From Clostridia bacterium (GTDB lineage Bacteria; Bacillota_A; Clostridia; Christensenellales; Aristaeellaceae), in contig CAAEDZ010000023.1 in assembly GCA_900754775.1 (NCBI GenBank), positions 1 through 15,036 on the forward strand: 15,036 nt of DNA. The letters are read 5' to 3'. Every line of letters begins with the position of its first letter. The stretch's first letter is position 1. The position numbers and the translations under genes were made by a program. The notes beneath the pieces were generated by a model. The model was not told the origin of the DNA, ran no database searches, and saw nothing but the letters and a program-made list of their open reading frames with translations. Positions 1 to 6,690 of this stretch are shown here, in pieces.

Positions 1-1
1 G

Positions 2-832
2 CAACCCATCGGCGACGCCCTCGCGCTGGAACGCCTTTCGCGCGAGGGCAAACCCTTCGGCCCCGCGCGGCTGATGGGCGCGCTGGCCTTTGCCGCCTCG
101 GCGCTCGTCTTCGGCTTTTTCCTCGACGCCTCGGGGCGGGAAGGGCTGGTGGCGCTGGCGGCGGCGGCGCTGATGCTTTTCGCGCTCCTTGCCTCCTTCC
201 TGCTCGGCGGAGAGAAGCGCCCGCGCGAAAAGGTGTGCCCGCTGCGCCTGCTCAAGAACCGGAGGCTTCTTTGCCTGCTCCTCTTCGTCCTGCCCGCGCA
301 GGCGACGATGGGCTACTTCTACGCCTTTTTCCCCACGCGCTTTCTCGAACTTCCCGGGGCGACGGGCGCGCTTTTGGGCTGGGCGAATCTCATCTCCGCG
401 CTGGCGGAAGTGCCCTTCCTGCTCGTGGGCGACCGCGTCTTCCGGCGCTGGGGCGCGGCGGGCACGGTGGCCGTCGCCACGCTGGCGCTCTGTGCGCGCT
501 GGCTTTTGACGGGGCTGGGCGAAAGCGTCTGGGCGCTGTTTGCCGCGCAGCTCTTGCACGGCATTGGCTACATCGCCATCTCCCTGAGCATGGCCCTCTT
601 CATCCAAAACGCGGTGGCGAGGGAGGCGCGCGCCTCGGGGCAGGCGCTTTTGAACGTCTTCTGCTATGGCCTTGCCCGCGTCCTTGGAAGCTGGCTGGGC
701 GGCGCGGCGGCGCGCGCGTTCGGGGAGGCGGGCGGCTTCATCGCCTGCGCGCTTTTGTGCCTTGCCTCGCTTGCGGCCTTTTTCCCCGTTTGGAAGGAAG
801 CGTTTTGCAATTCGCGCCGGGATATGCTATAA
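2..832 (+). CDS. MFS transporter, C-terminal part (5' end outside window)
   Basis: The frame is open from base 2 to the TAA at 830-832, giving 276 residues without an initiator, so the gene began before the window. About eight hydrophobic segments can be read, separated by one basic cytoplasmic loop (GEKRPREK) that would be the central loop. A 12-segment protein would therefore have lost its first four helices. The first residues, QPIGDALALERLSREGKPFGPARLMG, resemble the P-x-x-D-A-L...G-x-x-(Y/F)-G-x-x-R-x-x-G signature of the MFS_1_like/LacY-nucleoside symporter branch; this is from memory, and only a short part is diagnostic. It is an inner-membrane solute transporter with unknown substrate. 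An internal ATG at 74 is not a credible start because homology-like sequence continues upstream of it. The last codons also carry the promoter of the next operon. Confidence 0.85.
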   Translation, partial: QPIGDALALERLSREGKPFGPARLMGALAFAASALVFGFFLDASGREGLVALAAAALMLFALLASFLLGGEKRPREKVCPLRLLKNRRLLCLLLFVLPAQATMGYFYAFFPTRFLELPGATGALLGWANLISALAEVPFLLVGDRVFRRWGAAGTVAVATLALCARWLLTGLGESVWALFAAQLLHGIGYIAISLSMALFIQNAVAREARASGQALLNVFCYGLARVLGSWLGGAAARAFGEAGGFIACALLCLASLAAFFPVWKEAFCNSRRDML

Positions 833-833
833 T
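805..833 (+). promoter_or_regulatory. Sigma-A type promoter for the helD operon, inside the end of the MFS gene
   Basis: TTGCAA (805-810) and TATAAT (828-833) are separated by exactly 17 bases. TGC (825-827) directly before the -10 box makes it an extended -10 promoter. The -10 hexamer is a perfect match and the -35 matches 5 of 6. The TAA stop of the MFS gene (830-832) lies within the TATAAT. Transcription would start near 840, leaving a leader of about 36 nt before the helD GTG. No terminator separates the MFS gene from helD, so read-through is also possible. Confidence 0.8.
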
Positions 834-861
834 GAAAATGGCGGCTTGTTTTCGCCAGCCA

Positions 862-868
862 AGGGAGG
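862..868 (+). promoter_or_regulatory. Ribosome binding site that fixes the helD GTG start
   Basis: AGGGAGG is followed by 7 nt and then GTG at 876. The open frame extends much further upstream (to 666), but that part overlaps the MFS gene and lies before the promoter, so this site decides the start. Confidence 0.75.
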
Positions 869-875
869 GACGAAC

Positions 876-3017
876 GTGAACGATCCACAGGTGCTTCGCG
901 CCGAACAGGAATACACGCAGCGCGTGCAGCAGCTCCTGCTCTCCGTCATCGAGCAGTCCACGAGCATCTCCGCCGACCACGCCGAGGCCGTGCATATGAT
1001 CGTGGCCGACGCCTGGGATGAGCTGCGCATGAAGCCCACCGCGCTCTCGCCGCAGGACCTTGAACAGCTCTCCGCCGAGGTGGACCGCTACCTTGTGCGC
1101 AAGTCGTTCACCGACGACCTCGCCGCGCGCTACAAGCGCATGCTGATGGCGCCGTTTTTCGCGCGCGTCGATTTTGCCGAGGCGGGCGAAAATGCGCCGG
1201 AGAAGATCGTCATCGGCCTGTACAGCCTGCGCGGCAAGGATGACGAGATGCTGGTACACGACTGGCGCGCGCCGGTCTGTTCGCTGTATTATGATTCCAT
1301 GCCCGGCCCCTGCCGCTACGACAGCCCCTCCGGCGAGATACGCGGCGAAATGACGCTCAAGCGCCAGTACCGCATGGAGAACGGCCGCCTCAAATACTAT
1401 GTCGATACCCAGCTCAACATAGACGACGGCATCCTCCTCGACCTGCTCTCCCAGGCCACCAGCCGCCACATGCGTCAGGTGGTCTCCACCATACAGGCGG
1501 AGCAGTCCGCCGCCATCCGCTATAAGAACGCGCGGGTGCTGTGCGTGGTGGGCGGGGCCGGCTCGGGCAAGACCTCCATCGCCATGCACCGCGCCGCCTT
1601 CCTCATGTACCGCCAGCGCGACACGCTCGACGCCCGCCGCATACAGATCCTTTCCCCCGGCAGCGCCTTTTCGGAGTACATATCCGCCGTGCTGCCCGAT
1701 CTCGGCGAAGAGAACATACGTTCGCGTACCTTGCGGGAGGTCGTCGAGGACATTCTCGGCAAAAAGGTCGAATCGCCGCTCAAGCAGACGGAAAAGCTGC
1801 TCGAACAGCCCGACGAGATGCGCCTGAACTCCGTGCGCTTCAAGAGCGGCAAGGCGTTTTTGCAGGAATTGCGCAAGTGCGCCGAATCGTTTGCCACATT
1901 CGGCCCCAATTTCGCCAACGTGTGGCTGGACGGCAAGCCCCTCATCCGCCGCGAGGAGTTGCGGCGCATGTACAAGGACGAGTTCAAACTGCTCACCCCG
2001 GCCCAGCGCCTCGAGCGCGTGCGCGCCACGCTGGAAACGCGCATGGCCAGCTGGGAGAGCAGCCTCTACAAACAGTACGAAAAGCAGTTCGAGGGCCACT
2101 ATCAGGGCCGCGAACTGACCTTTGTCAGCAAGATGGCCGTCTCCCAGCGCCTCCAGCCCGTGCGCGCCCAGCTGCGCTCCATGCTGGAGATCAAGGGGCA
2201 GCGCCTGCTCACCGAAGTGCTGCGCGACGCCCCCCGCGAGCTGCGCGACCTCTACAAGGAAAACTGCGAAGCCGGCCTTACATGGTGGGAGGACGCCGTG
2301 GCTGAGGCGTGGCTGATGGTGCGCCTTGGCTTCGCCGCGCCGGACAAGAGCATCTACCACCTGCTGGTGGACGAAGCGCAGGACTATTCCGAAACGGCGC
2401 TCTCGCTGCTCTCGCTCTATCATCCCAACGCCCATGTAACGCTTCTGGGCGACCCCATGCAGCGCACCTGTCCGGGCATGGACGCCTGCGAACCGGCCAA
2501 CTGGGGCGACTGTTTCGGCGAGCCGGAGGCGAAGGTGCTGTCCCTGAGCCGCTGCTACCGCTCCACGCTGCCCATCGCCCGCCTCTGCAACGCCATCCTT
2601 CCGGACGCGGAGCGCTTAAAGCCCTTTGGCCGCGAGGGCGACATGCCCGTGGTGGCCCCGTACAGCCTCGAAACCGTGCAGAAAACGCTCGAGGGCTTCC
2701 GCGAGGCGGGCTACCGCTCCATCGCCGTCATCACCCGCACGCAGAAGGGCGCGGAAAAGCTCTGCGAAAAGCTGCCCAACGTCTACCGCTTCGACGGCGG
2801 CGAGGACGACTGGCAGTATGAGAACGGCGACACCGTGGTCGGCTGCTACCACCTGATGAAGGGCCTGGAGTTCGACGCCGTCATCGTCGCCTGGCCGGAC
2901 GCGGAGCTCACGGACGACGAGCGCCGCCGCCTCTACACCGCCTGCTCGCGCGCCCTGCACGCGGCCACGCTGCTGGCCGACGGGGAGATGCTCAAAAAGC
3001 TGGGGATCGTGCTGTGA
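876..3017 (+). CDS. helD: HelD family RNA polymerase-recycling DNA/RNA helicase-like ATPase (UvrD/Rep superfamily 1)
   Basis: The protein has 713 residues from the GTG at 876. The N-terminal part is helical, then DWRAPVCSLYYD and the QYRMENGRLKY region match the segment that precedes the ATPase in HelD proteins. Superfamily 1 motifs follow in order: Walker A GGAGSGKT at residues 226-233 followed by the HelD-typical MHRAAFLMY, Walker B DEAQD at 499-503, LLGDPMQR, LSRCYRS, HLMKGLEFDAVI, and YTACSRA at 687-693. In Bacillus subtilis and mycobacteria, HelD pushes arms into the primary and secondary channels of RNA polymerase and releases stalled enzyme from nucleic acid using ATP. The length is a little below B. 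subtilis HelD (about 774). All catalytic motifs look intact. It is first in an operon; its stop overlaps the next start by 4 nt. A general UvrD-like helicase is the only alternative, and it is less likely. Confidence 0.93.
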   Translation: MNDPQVLRAEQEYTQRVQQLLLSVIEQSTSISADHAEAVHMIVADAWDELRMKPTALSPQDLEQLSAEVDRYLVRKSFTDDLAARYKRMLMAPFFARVDFAEAGENAPEKIVIGLYSLRGKDDEMLVHDWRAPVCSLYYDSMPGPCRYDSPSGEIRGEMTLKRQYRMENGRLKYYVDTQLNIDDGILLDLLSQATSRHMRQVVSTIQAEQSAAIRYKNARVLCVVGGAGSGKTSIAMHRAAFLMYRQRDTLDARRIQILSPGSAFSEYISAVLPDLGEENIRSRTLREVVEDILGKKVESPLKQTEKLLEQPDEMRLNSVRFKSGKAFLQELRKCAESFATFGPNFANVWLDGKPLIRREELRRMYKDEFKLLTPAQRLERVRATLETRMASWESSLYKQYEKQFEGHYQGRELTFVSKMAVSQRLQPVRAQLRSMLEIKGQRLLTEVLRDAPRELRDLYKENCEAGLTWWEDAVAEAWLMVRLGFAAPDKSIYHLLVDEAQDYSETALSLLSLYHPNAHVTLLGDPMQRTCPGMDACEPANWGDCFGEPEAKVLSLSRCYRSTLPIARLCNAILPDAERLKPFGREGDMPVVAPYSLETVQKTLEGFREAGYRSIAVITRTQKGAEKLCEKLPNVYRFDGGEDDWQYENGDTVVGCYHLMKGLEFDAVIVAWPDAELTDDERRRLYTACSRALHAATLLADGEMLKKLGIVL

Positions 3018-4180
3018 GGTACGACGCCATCATCATCGGCGGCGGCGCGTCCGGCCTGGCGGCGGGCGTGTCGCTCGCGCGCGCGGGCTGGCGCACCGCC
3101 ATCCTCGAAGCGCAGCCGCGCGTGGGGCGCAAGTTGCTCTCCACCGGCAATGGCCGCTGCAATTTCACCAACATAAACGCCTCCGCGAAGGACTACTTCG
3201 GCGACGCCGCCCTTGCCGCGCCCGCCCTCGCCGCCTTCCCTCCCGCGAAGGTGCTGGAGTTCTTTTCTTCCCTCGGCATACCGGCGCGCGTGGACGCGGA
3301 GGGCCGCGCCTATCCGGCCAGCAACATGGCCGCCTCCGTGCTGGACGCTTTGCGCCTTTCCTTTGCCGAGGCCGGGGGCGAGGAAGTGACCGGCTTTCGC
3401 GTGCGTTCCCTCTCCCGCGAACTTGCCGCCACAGCGGAGGACGGTCGCAACGCCACGGGCCGCTGCGCGCTGCTGGCCGCGGGCGGTCTCGCCGCGCCGT
3501 CGCTGGGGGCGGCGGATGCGCCCTTTGTCAAGGCGCTCGGCCCCCGCTTCCCCCGCCGTTTCCCGGCGCTTTCGCCGCTGGAGACCGAGCCTGTCCCCGC
3601 CCTCAAGGGCCTGCGCGCCCAGTGCGTCCTCACCATGGAGGGCCGCCGCGAGCGTGGGGAGATACTCTTTACCGAATACGGCGTCTCCGGCATCGCCGCC
3701 ATGCAGCTTTCGCGCTTCGCCCGCCCCGGCGCGCTGCTGGAAGTGGACTTTCTCTGCGGCGAGCGCCCGGCCCTTGCCGAGCGCGCCCGCCTGCTGCCCG
3801 CGCGGCGCATGGAGGACTTCTTAAACGGCATCGTCCCCCGGCGCGTGGGGCAGGTGCTGGTCAAAAGCGCCGGCATACCGCTTGCCAAATCGGCGGCGGA
3901 GTTGACAGAAGCGGAGATACAGGCGCTGGAGACCGCCCTCACCGCTTGGACGCTCTCCGTGCGCGGCGCGCGCGATCTCAAGCAGGCGCAGGTGACGGCG
4001 GGCGGCCTCGAAGGCGCGCTCTTCGACCCGCAAACGCTCGAGTCCCGCCGCGTGCCCGGCCTCTACGCCGCCGGGGAAATACTGGATGTGGACGGCCCCT
4101 GCGGGGGCTACAACCTGCAATGGGCGTGGGCCTCGGCGCTGCTCGCCGCCCAAGCGATGAACGAAAGGCTCAAGGCATGA
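3014..4180 (+). CDS. BaiN/HI0933-type NAD(P)/FAD-dependent flavoprotein
   Basis: This 388-residue protein starts at GTG 3014, and the GTGA overlap with the helD stop implies translational coupling. Residues 6-14 form the Rossmann nucleotide-binding turn (IIIGGGASG), with the acidic end of the second strand at E32. Residues 38-53 (GRKLLSTGNGRCNFTN) are a hallmark of the HI0933/YhiN/BaiN family, as is the C-terminal block GLYAAGEILDVDGPCGGYN (349-367) followed by LQWAWAS. It should bind FAD and act in the cytoplasm as a reductase. BaiN itself has been linked to bile-acid dehydroxylation in gut clostridia, but most family members have no known substrate, so that role should not be carried over. 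The length is slightly below the usual 400-420, with a compact middle domain. The following gene overlaps it by 4 nt (ATGA). Confidence 0.9.
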   Translation: MRYDAIIIGGGASGLAAGVSLARAGWRTAILEAQPRVGRKLLSTGNGRCNFTNINASAKDYFGDAALAAPALAAFPPAKVLEFFSSLGIPARVDAEGRAYPASNMAASVLDALRLSFAEAGGEEVTGFRVRSLSRELAATAEDGRNATGRCALLAAGGLAAPSLGAADAPFVKALGPRFPRRFPALSPLETEPVPALKGLRAQCVLTMEGRRERGEILFTEYGVSGIAAMQLSRFARPGALLEVDFLCGERPALAERARLLPARRMEDFLNGIVPRRVGQVLVKSAGIPLAKSAAELTEAEIQALETALTAWTLSVRGARDLKQAQVTAGGLEGALFDPQTLESRRVPGLYAAGEILDVDGPCGGYNLQWAWASALLAAQAMNERLKA

Positions 4181-5760
4181 TACGCATATCACAGCTCAAA
4201 CTGCCGCTTGGCTATGAAAAAACGCCCCTCGCCGCGCATGCCGCGAGGGCGCTTCGCTGTTCCCCGAACGACATATCCGCCGTCCATCTGCGCAAACGCT
4301 CGGTGGATGCGCGCGACAAGGGCGACATACGCTTCGTCCTCACCCTTGATGTGGAGACAAAGCGCCCGCTCCGTTCGCTGCCCAAAGGCTGCGAACAGCT
4401 TTCCCCGCCCACGCCGCGCCCGCTGCCCACGCCGCGCGCCCTCGCCCATCGCCCGCTGGTGGTCGGTCTCGGTCCGGCGGGGCTGTTCGCGGCGCTGACG
4501 CTTGCGCGCATGGGCCTTGCCCCGCTGGTGATCGAGCGCGGCAAGAGCGTGGACGAGCGCGCGCGGGACGTAAACGCCTTCTGGAACGGCGCTGCGCTCG
4601 ACCCGGAGAGCAACGTGCAGTTCGGCGAGGGCGGCGCGGGCGCCTTTTCCGATGGCAAGCTCAATTCCGGCATCAAGGACGCCCACTGCCGTGAAGTGCT
4701 GGAAACGCTGGCCCGCTTCGGCGCGCCGGAGGAGATCCTCTGGGAAGCGCGCCCGCACGTGGGCACGGACCGCCTGCCCGCCGTGGTGCGCGCCATCCGG
4801 CAGGAGATCGTGCGCCTGGGCGGGGAAGTGCTTTTTGAGGCGCGGCTGACCGGCCTGCATGTCGAAAACGGTCAGGTGCGCGGCGCAACCTGCGTCCGTG
4901 GAGGCGAAACCATGGAGGTGGAGACGGAGAACGTCGTCCTCGCCGTCGGCCACAGCGCCCGCGATACCTTCGCCATGCTGCACAAATTGGGCGTCCCCAT
5001 GTCGCCCAAGCCGTTTTCCATCGGCGCGCGCGTCGAGCATCCGCAGGCGCTCGTCGATCTTGCCCAGTACGGCAAAAGCGCCGGCCACCCGGCCCTGCCG
5101 GCGGCGGAGTACCGCCTCAGCGCCCACCTGCCCGACGGCCGCGCCGCCTACACCTTCTGCATGTGTCCCGGCGGCACGGTGGTGGCGGCGGCCTCGGAAA
5201 CAGGCGGCGTGGTCACCAACGGCATGAGCCCCTTCGCCCGCGATGGCGAAAACGCCAACAGCGCCCTGCTCATCGCCGTCTCGCCCGCGGACTTTCCCGG
5301 AAACGACCCGCTCGCCGGCGTGCGCTTCCAACGCGAATGGGAGCAAAGGGCGTTCCAGCTGGCCGGCGAAACCTACCGCGCCCCGGCCCAGCGCGTCGGC
5401 GACTTTCTGCAGGGCGTCGCCTCGACGGGCGCGGGCGACGTCGCGCCCACCTACCGCCCCGGCGTCGCCTACACAGACCTCGCCCGCTGCCTTCCCGACT
5501 ACGCCGTGCGCGACATGCGCGAGGCCATCCGCCTCTTCGACCGCCGCCTGAAGGGCTTTGCCCACGCGGGCGCGTTGCTGACCGGCCCGGAGACGCGCTC
5601 CAGTTCGCCTGTGCGCATCGAGCGCGATGAAAGCGGCCAGAGCGCCTTGCGCGGCCTCTACCCCTGCGGCGAGGGCGCGGGCTACGCCGGGGGCATCCTC
5701 TCCGCGGCGGTGGACGGCGTAAAGTGCGCCGAGCGCCTGGCGGCGGGGAAGGAGGGCTGA
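4177..5760 (+). CDS. COG2509-type FAD-dependent dehydrogenase (uncharacterised family)
   Basis: The protein has 527 residues from ATG 4177, which overlaps the preceding stop by 4 nt. A small N-terminal alpha/beta domain (residues 1-65, MIRISQLKLPLGYEKT onward) is joined by a proline-rich linker (about 77-87) to the flavin domain. There GLGPAGLFAALTLA (97-110) is the dinucleotide-binding motif, and NVQFGEGGAGAFSDGKL is a block I recognise from this family. The C-terminal YPCGEGAGYAGGILSAAVDG closes the FAD site. This domain order is typical of COG2509 proteins of about 500-540 residues, annotated only as FAD-dependent dehydrogenases or oxidoreductases. The substrate is unknown. It sits directly downstream of a second, unrelated-subfamily flavoprotein, so the two may act on related electron-transfer substrates; this is inference from the coupling only. 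The open frame runs 185 codons further upstream but only as a shadow of the preceding gene. Confidence 0.9.
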   Translation: MIRISQLKLPLGYEKTPLAAHAARALRCSPNDISAVHLRKRSVDARDKGDIRFVLTLDVETKRPLRSLPKGCEQLSPPTPRPLPTPRALAHRPLVVGLGPAGLFAALTLARMGLAPLVIERGKSVDERARDVNAFWNGAALDPESNVQFGEGGAGAFSDGKLNSGIKDAHCREVLETLARFGAPEEILWEARPHVGTDRLPAVVRAIRQEIVRLGGEVLFEARLTGLHVENGQVRGATCVRGGETMEVETENVVLAVGHSARDTFAMLHKLGVPMSPKPFSIGARVEHPQALVDLAQYGKSAGHPALPAAEYRLSAHLPDGRAAYTFCMCPGGTVVAAASETGGVVTNGMSPFARDGENANSALLIAVSPADFPGNDPLAGVRFQREWEQRAFQLAGETYRAPAQRVGDFLQGVASTGAGDVAPTYRPGVAYTDLARCLPDYAVRDMREAIRLFDRRLKGFAHAGALLTGPETRSSSPVRIERDESGQSALRGLYPCGEGAGYAGGILSAAVDGVKCAERLAAGKEG

Positions 5761-5762
5761 CC

Positions 5763-5999
5763 ATGGATCAGGAACTGCTGGACATCCTCAAAGCGTTCGC
5801 CGCCTCGGGCTGGGACGAGCTGGCCCTCCCCGTGCGGCAATTTCTCGAAGGAAAAGCGTCCGCCGCGGCGCTGCGCGAAGCCGTCCTGCGCGCGCAGGCT
5901 GTCTGCGGAACATGCGGCTGCGCCCTCGACGCCCTCTATCCCCGGGCGCTCGTGGTGCTGGAGGGCTTCGGGCATTTGTGTGACAAAACGGGAACATAG
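5763..5999 (+). CDS. Small cysteine-containing protein of unknown function
   Basis: I do not recognise this 78-residue protein. It starts at ATG 5763, 2 nt after the flavoprotein stop, behind an excellent ribosome binding site (AAGGAGG at 5749-5755, 7-nt spacing), so it is probably translated and is the last gene of the helD unit. The first 45 residues are predicted to be amphipathic helix (MDQELLDILKAFAASGWDEL, then a QFLEG turn and ALREAVLRAQ). Four cysteines lie in the second half: C48, C51 and C53 in a C-x2-C-x-C cluster, and C73 in HLC next to H71. These five residues could bind a metal or form disulfides; this is a suggestion only. There is no signal peptide or membrane helix. No terminator is visible after it, so transcription may continue into maf. 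Confidence 0.65.
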   Translation: MDQELLDILKAFAASGWDELALPVRQFLEGKASAAALREAVLRAQAVCGTCGCALDALYPRALVVLEGFGHLCDKTGT

Positions 6000-6010
6000 C
6001 CTGAATTTGC

Positions 6011-6040
6011 TTTCCAAATAACAAATGGATGTGTTATAAT
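6011..6040 (+). promoter_or_regulatory. Sigma-A type promoter for the maf-mre operon
   Basis: A perfect TATAAT (6035-6040) is preceded by TGT (6032-6034), making an extended -10. The -35 is weaker: TTTCCA (6011-6016, 4 of 6) with an 18-nt spacer, or TTCCAA one base along with 17. The region (6000-6060) is strikingly AT-rich against its surroundings, as expected for a promoter. Transcription would start near 6047. Confidence 0.75.
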
Positions 6041-6049
6041 CAGAAAGAA

Positions 6050-6071
6050 CGACTGTATTTCTGCACAGTCG
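6050..6071 (+). promoter_or_regulatory. Inverted repeat at the predicted 5' end of the maf-mre transcript
   Basis: CGACTGT (6050-6056) and ACAGTCG (6065-6071) are perfect inverted repeats of 7 bp around an 8-nt loop. The repeat begins about 10 bases after the -10 box, so it could be an operator overlapping the early transcribed region, or a 5' stem-loop that stabilises the mRNA. No T-run follows, so it is not a terminator. It does not match the LexA box of Gram-positives. No regulator can be named. Confidence 0.45.
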
Positions 6072-6096
6072 CGTATATGTCAGGGGGCGATCGGGG

Positions 6097-6672
6097 ATGG
6101 AACAGCCGTTTGCGCTGATCCTGGCCTCGGCCTCGCCGCGCCGGCGCGAGCTGCTCAGCCGCATGGGATATGCGTTTGAGATTTGCGCGCCGGATGTGGA
6201 TGAGCATGTCGAGGGCCGCGCGGAGGACATCGTCAAAACGCTGGCCGTGCGCAAGGCGCGCGCGGCGGCTTCGCATTACGCGCGGGGCGTGATCATCGCC
6301 TCGGACACGCTGGTCTCTCTGGACGGAAGGCCTTTGGGCAAGCCCGCCGACGAAAACGAGGCACACGCCATGCTGCGCGCCCTCTCCGGCCGCGCGCACG
6401 AGGTCTTCACCGGCGTCTGCCTGCGCGATGCGGCCACGGGGCGCGAAATGGTCGAGGAAGTCAAGACCGCCGTGCGCTTCCGCGAACTGACCGACAAAGA
6501 GATCTGGGACTATATCCATACCGGCGAACCGATGGACAAGGCCGGCGCCTACGGCATACAGGGCGGCGCGGGCGCGTTCGTCGAGGGGCTGGACGGTTCC
6601 TTTGAAAACGTGATGGGCTTTCCCGTGGACGACGTGGAGCGCATGCTGCGCGCGTTCACCCACGAAGGCTGA
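6097..6672 (+). CDS. maf: Maf-family nucleoside triphosphate pyrophosphatase
   Basis: The protein has 191 residues, the usual length. ATG 6097 follows AGGGGG (6082-6087). The family signature LASASPRRRELL is at residues 9-20, SDT with the presumed catalytic base D70 at 69-71, GKP at 81-83, and AYGIQGGAGAFVEGLDGSF followed by NVMGFP near the C terminus. The AYGIQG...NV-x-G-(L/F)-P block suits the YhdE/B. subtilis Maf branch, which hydrolyses dTTP, UTP and modified pyrimidine triphosphates to monophosphates, rather than the YceF (m7GTP) branch; that assignment is by recollection. Maf is cytoplasmic, and its overproduction blocks septation in B. subtilis. It is the first gene of the operon, 18 nt before mreB, matching the common maf-mreBCD arrangement, though radC, often found between them, is absent here. 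Confidence 0.93.
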   Translation: MEQPFALILASASPRRRELLSRMGYAFEICAPDVDEHVEGRAEDIVKTLAVRKARAAASHYARGVIIASDTLVSLDGRPLGKPADENEAHAMLRALSGRAHEVFTGVCLRDAATGREMVEEVKTAVRFRELTDKEIWDYIHTGEPMDKAGAYGIQGGAGAFVEGLDGSFENVMGFPVDDVERMLRAFTHEG

Positions 6673-6678
6673 CGAAGC

Positions 6679-6685
6679 GGAGGGG
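6679..6685 (+). promoter_or_regulatory. Ribosome binding site that selects the mreB ATG
   Basis: GGAGGGG ends 5 nt before ATG 6691 but only 2 nt before the in-frame TTG 6688. The ATG is therefore the more likely start. Confidence 0.65.
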
Positions 6686-6690
6686 CATTG

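Noticed and set aside
839..857. TGGCG...CGCCA hairpin in the helD leader
   Set aside because: Only 5 bp with a 9-nt loop, which is common by chance in GC-rich DNA; noted because it also lies at a predicted transcript start.
738..2435. 565-codon minus-strand open frame opposite helD
   Set aside because: Same explanation; no motif, no ribosome binding site logic, and it runs across a gene start and a promoter on the other strand.
3031..3060. Interpretation of the BaiN-like gene as part of a bile-acid (bai) operon
   Set aside because: No other bai gene is nearby, and family signatures are shared by many housekeeping flavoproteins.
3622..4176. 185-codon upstream extension of the COG2509 frame
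   Set aside because: Arg/Ala/Pro-rich shadow of the BaiN-like gene; the ATG at 4177 gives the family's normal N terminus.
4189..5565. 458-codon minus-strand open frame opposite the COG2509 gene
   Set aside because: A compositional shadow of a clearly recognisable flavoprotein.
6051..6070. Possible SOS (LexA) operator in the maf leader
   Set aside because: The repeat GACTGT...ACAGTC does not fit the Gram-positive CGAAC...GTTCG consensus.
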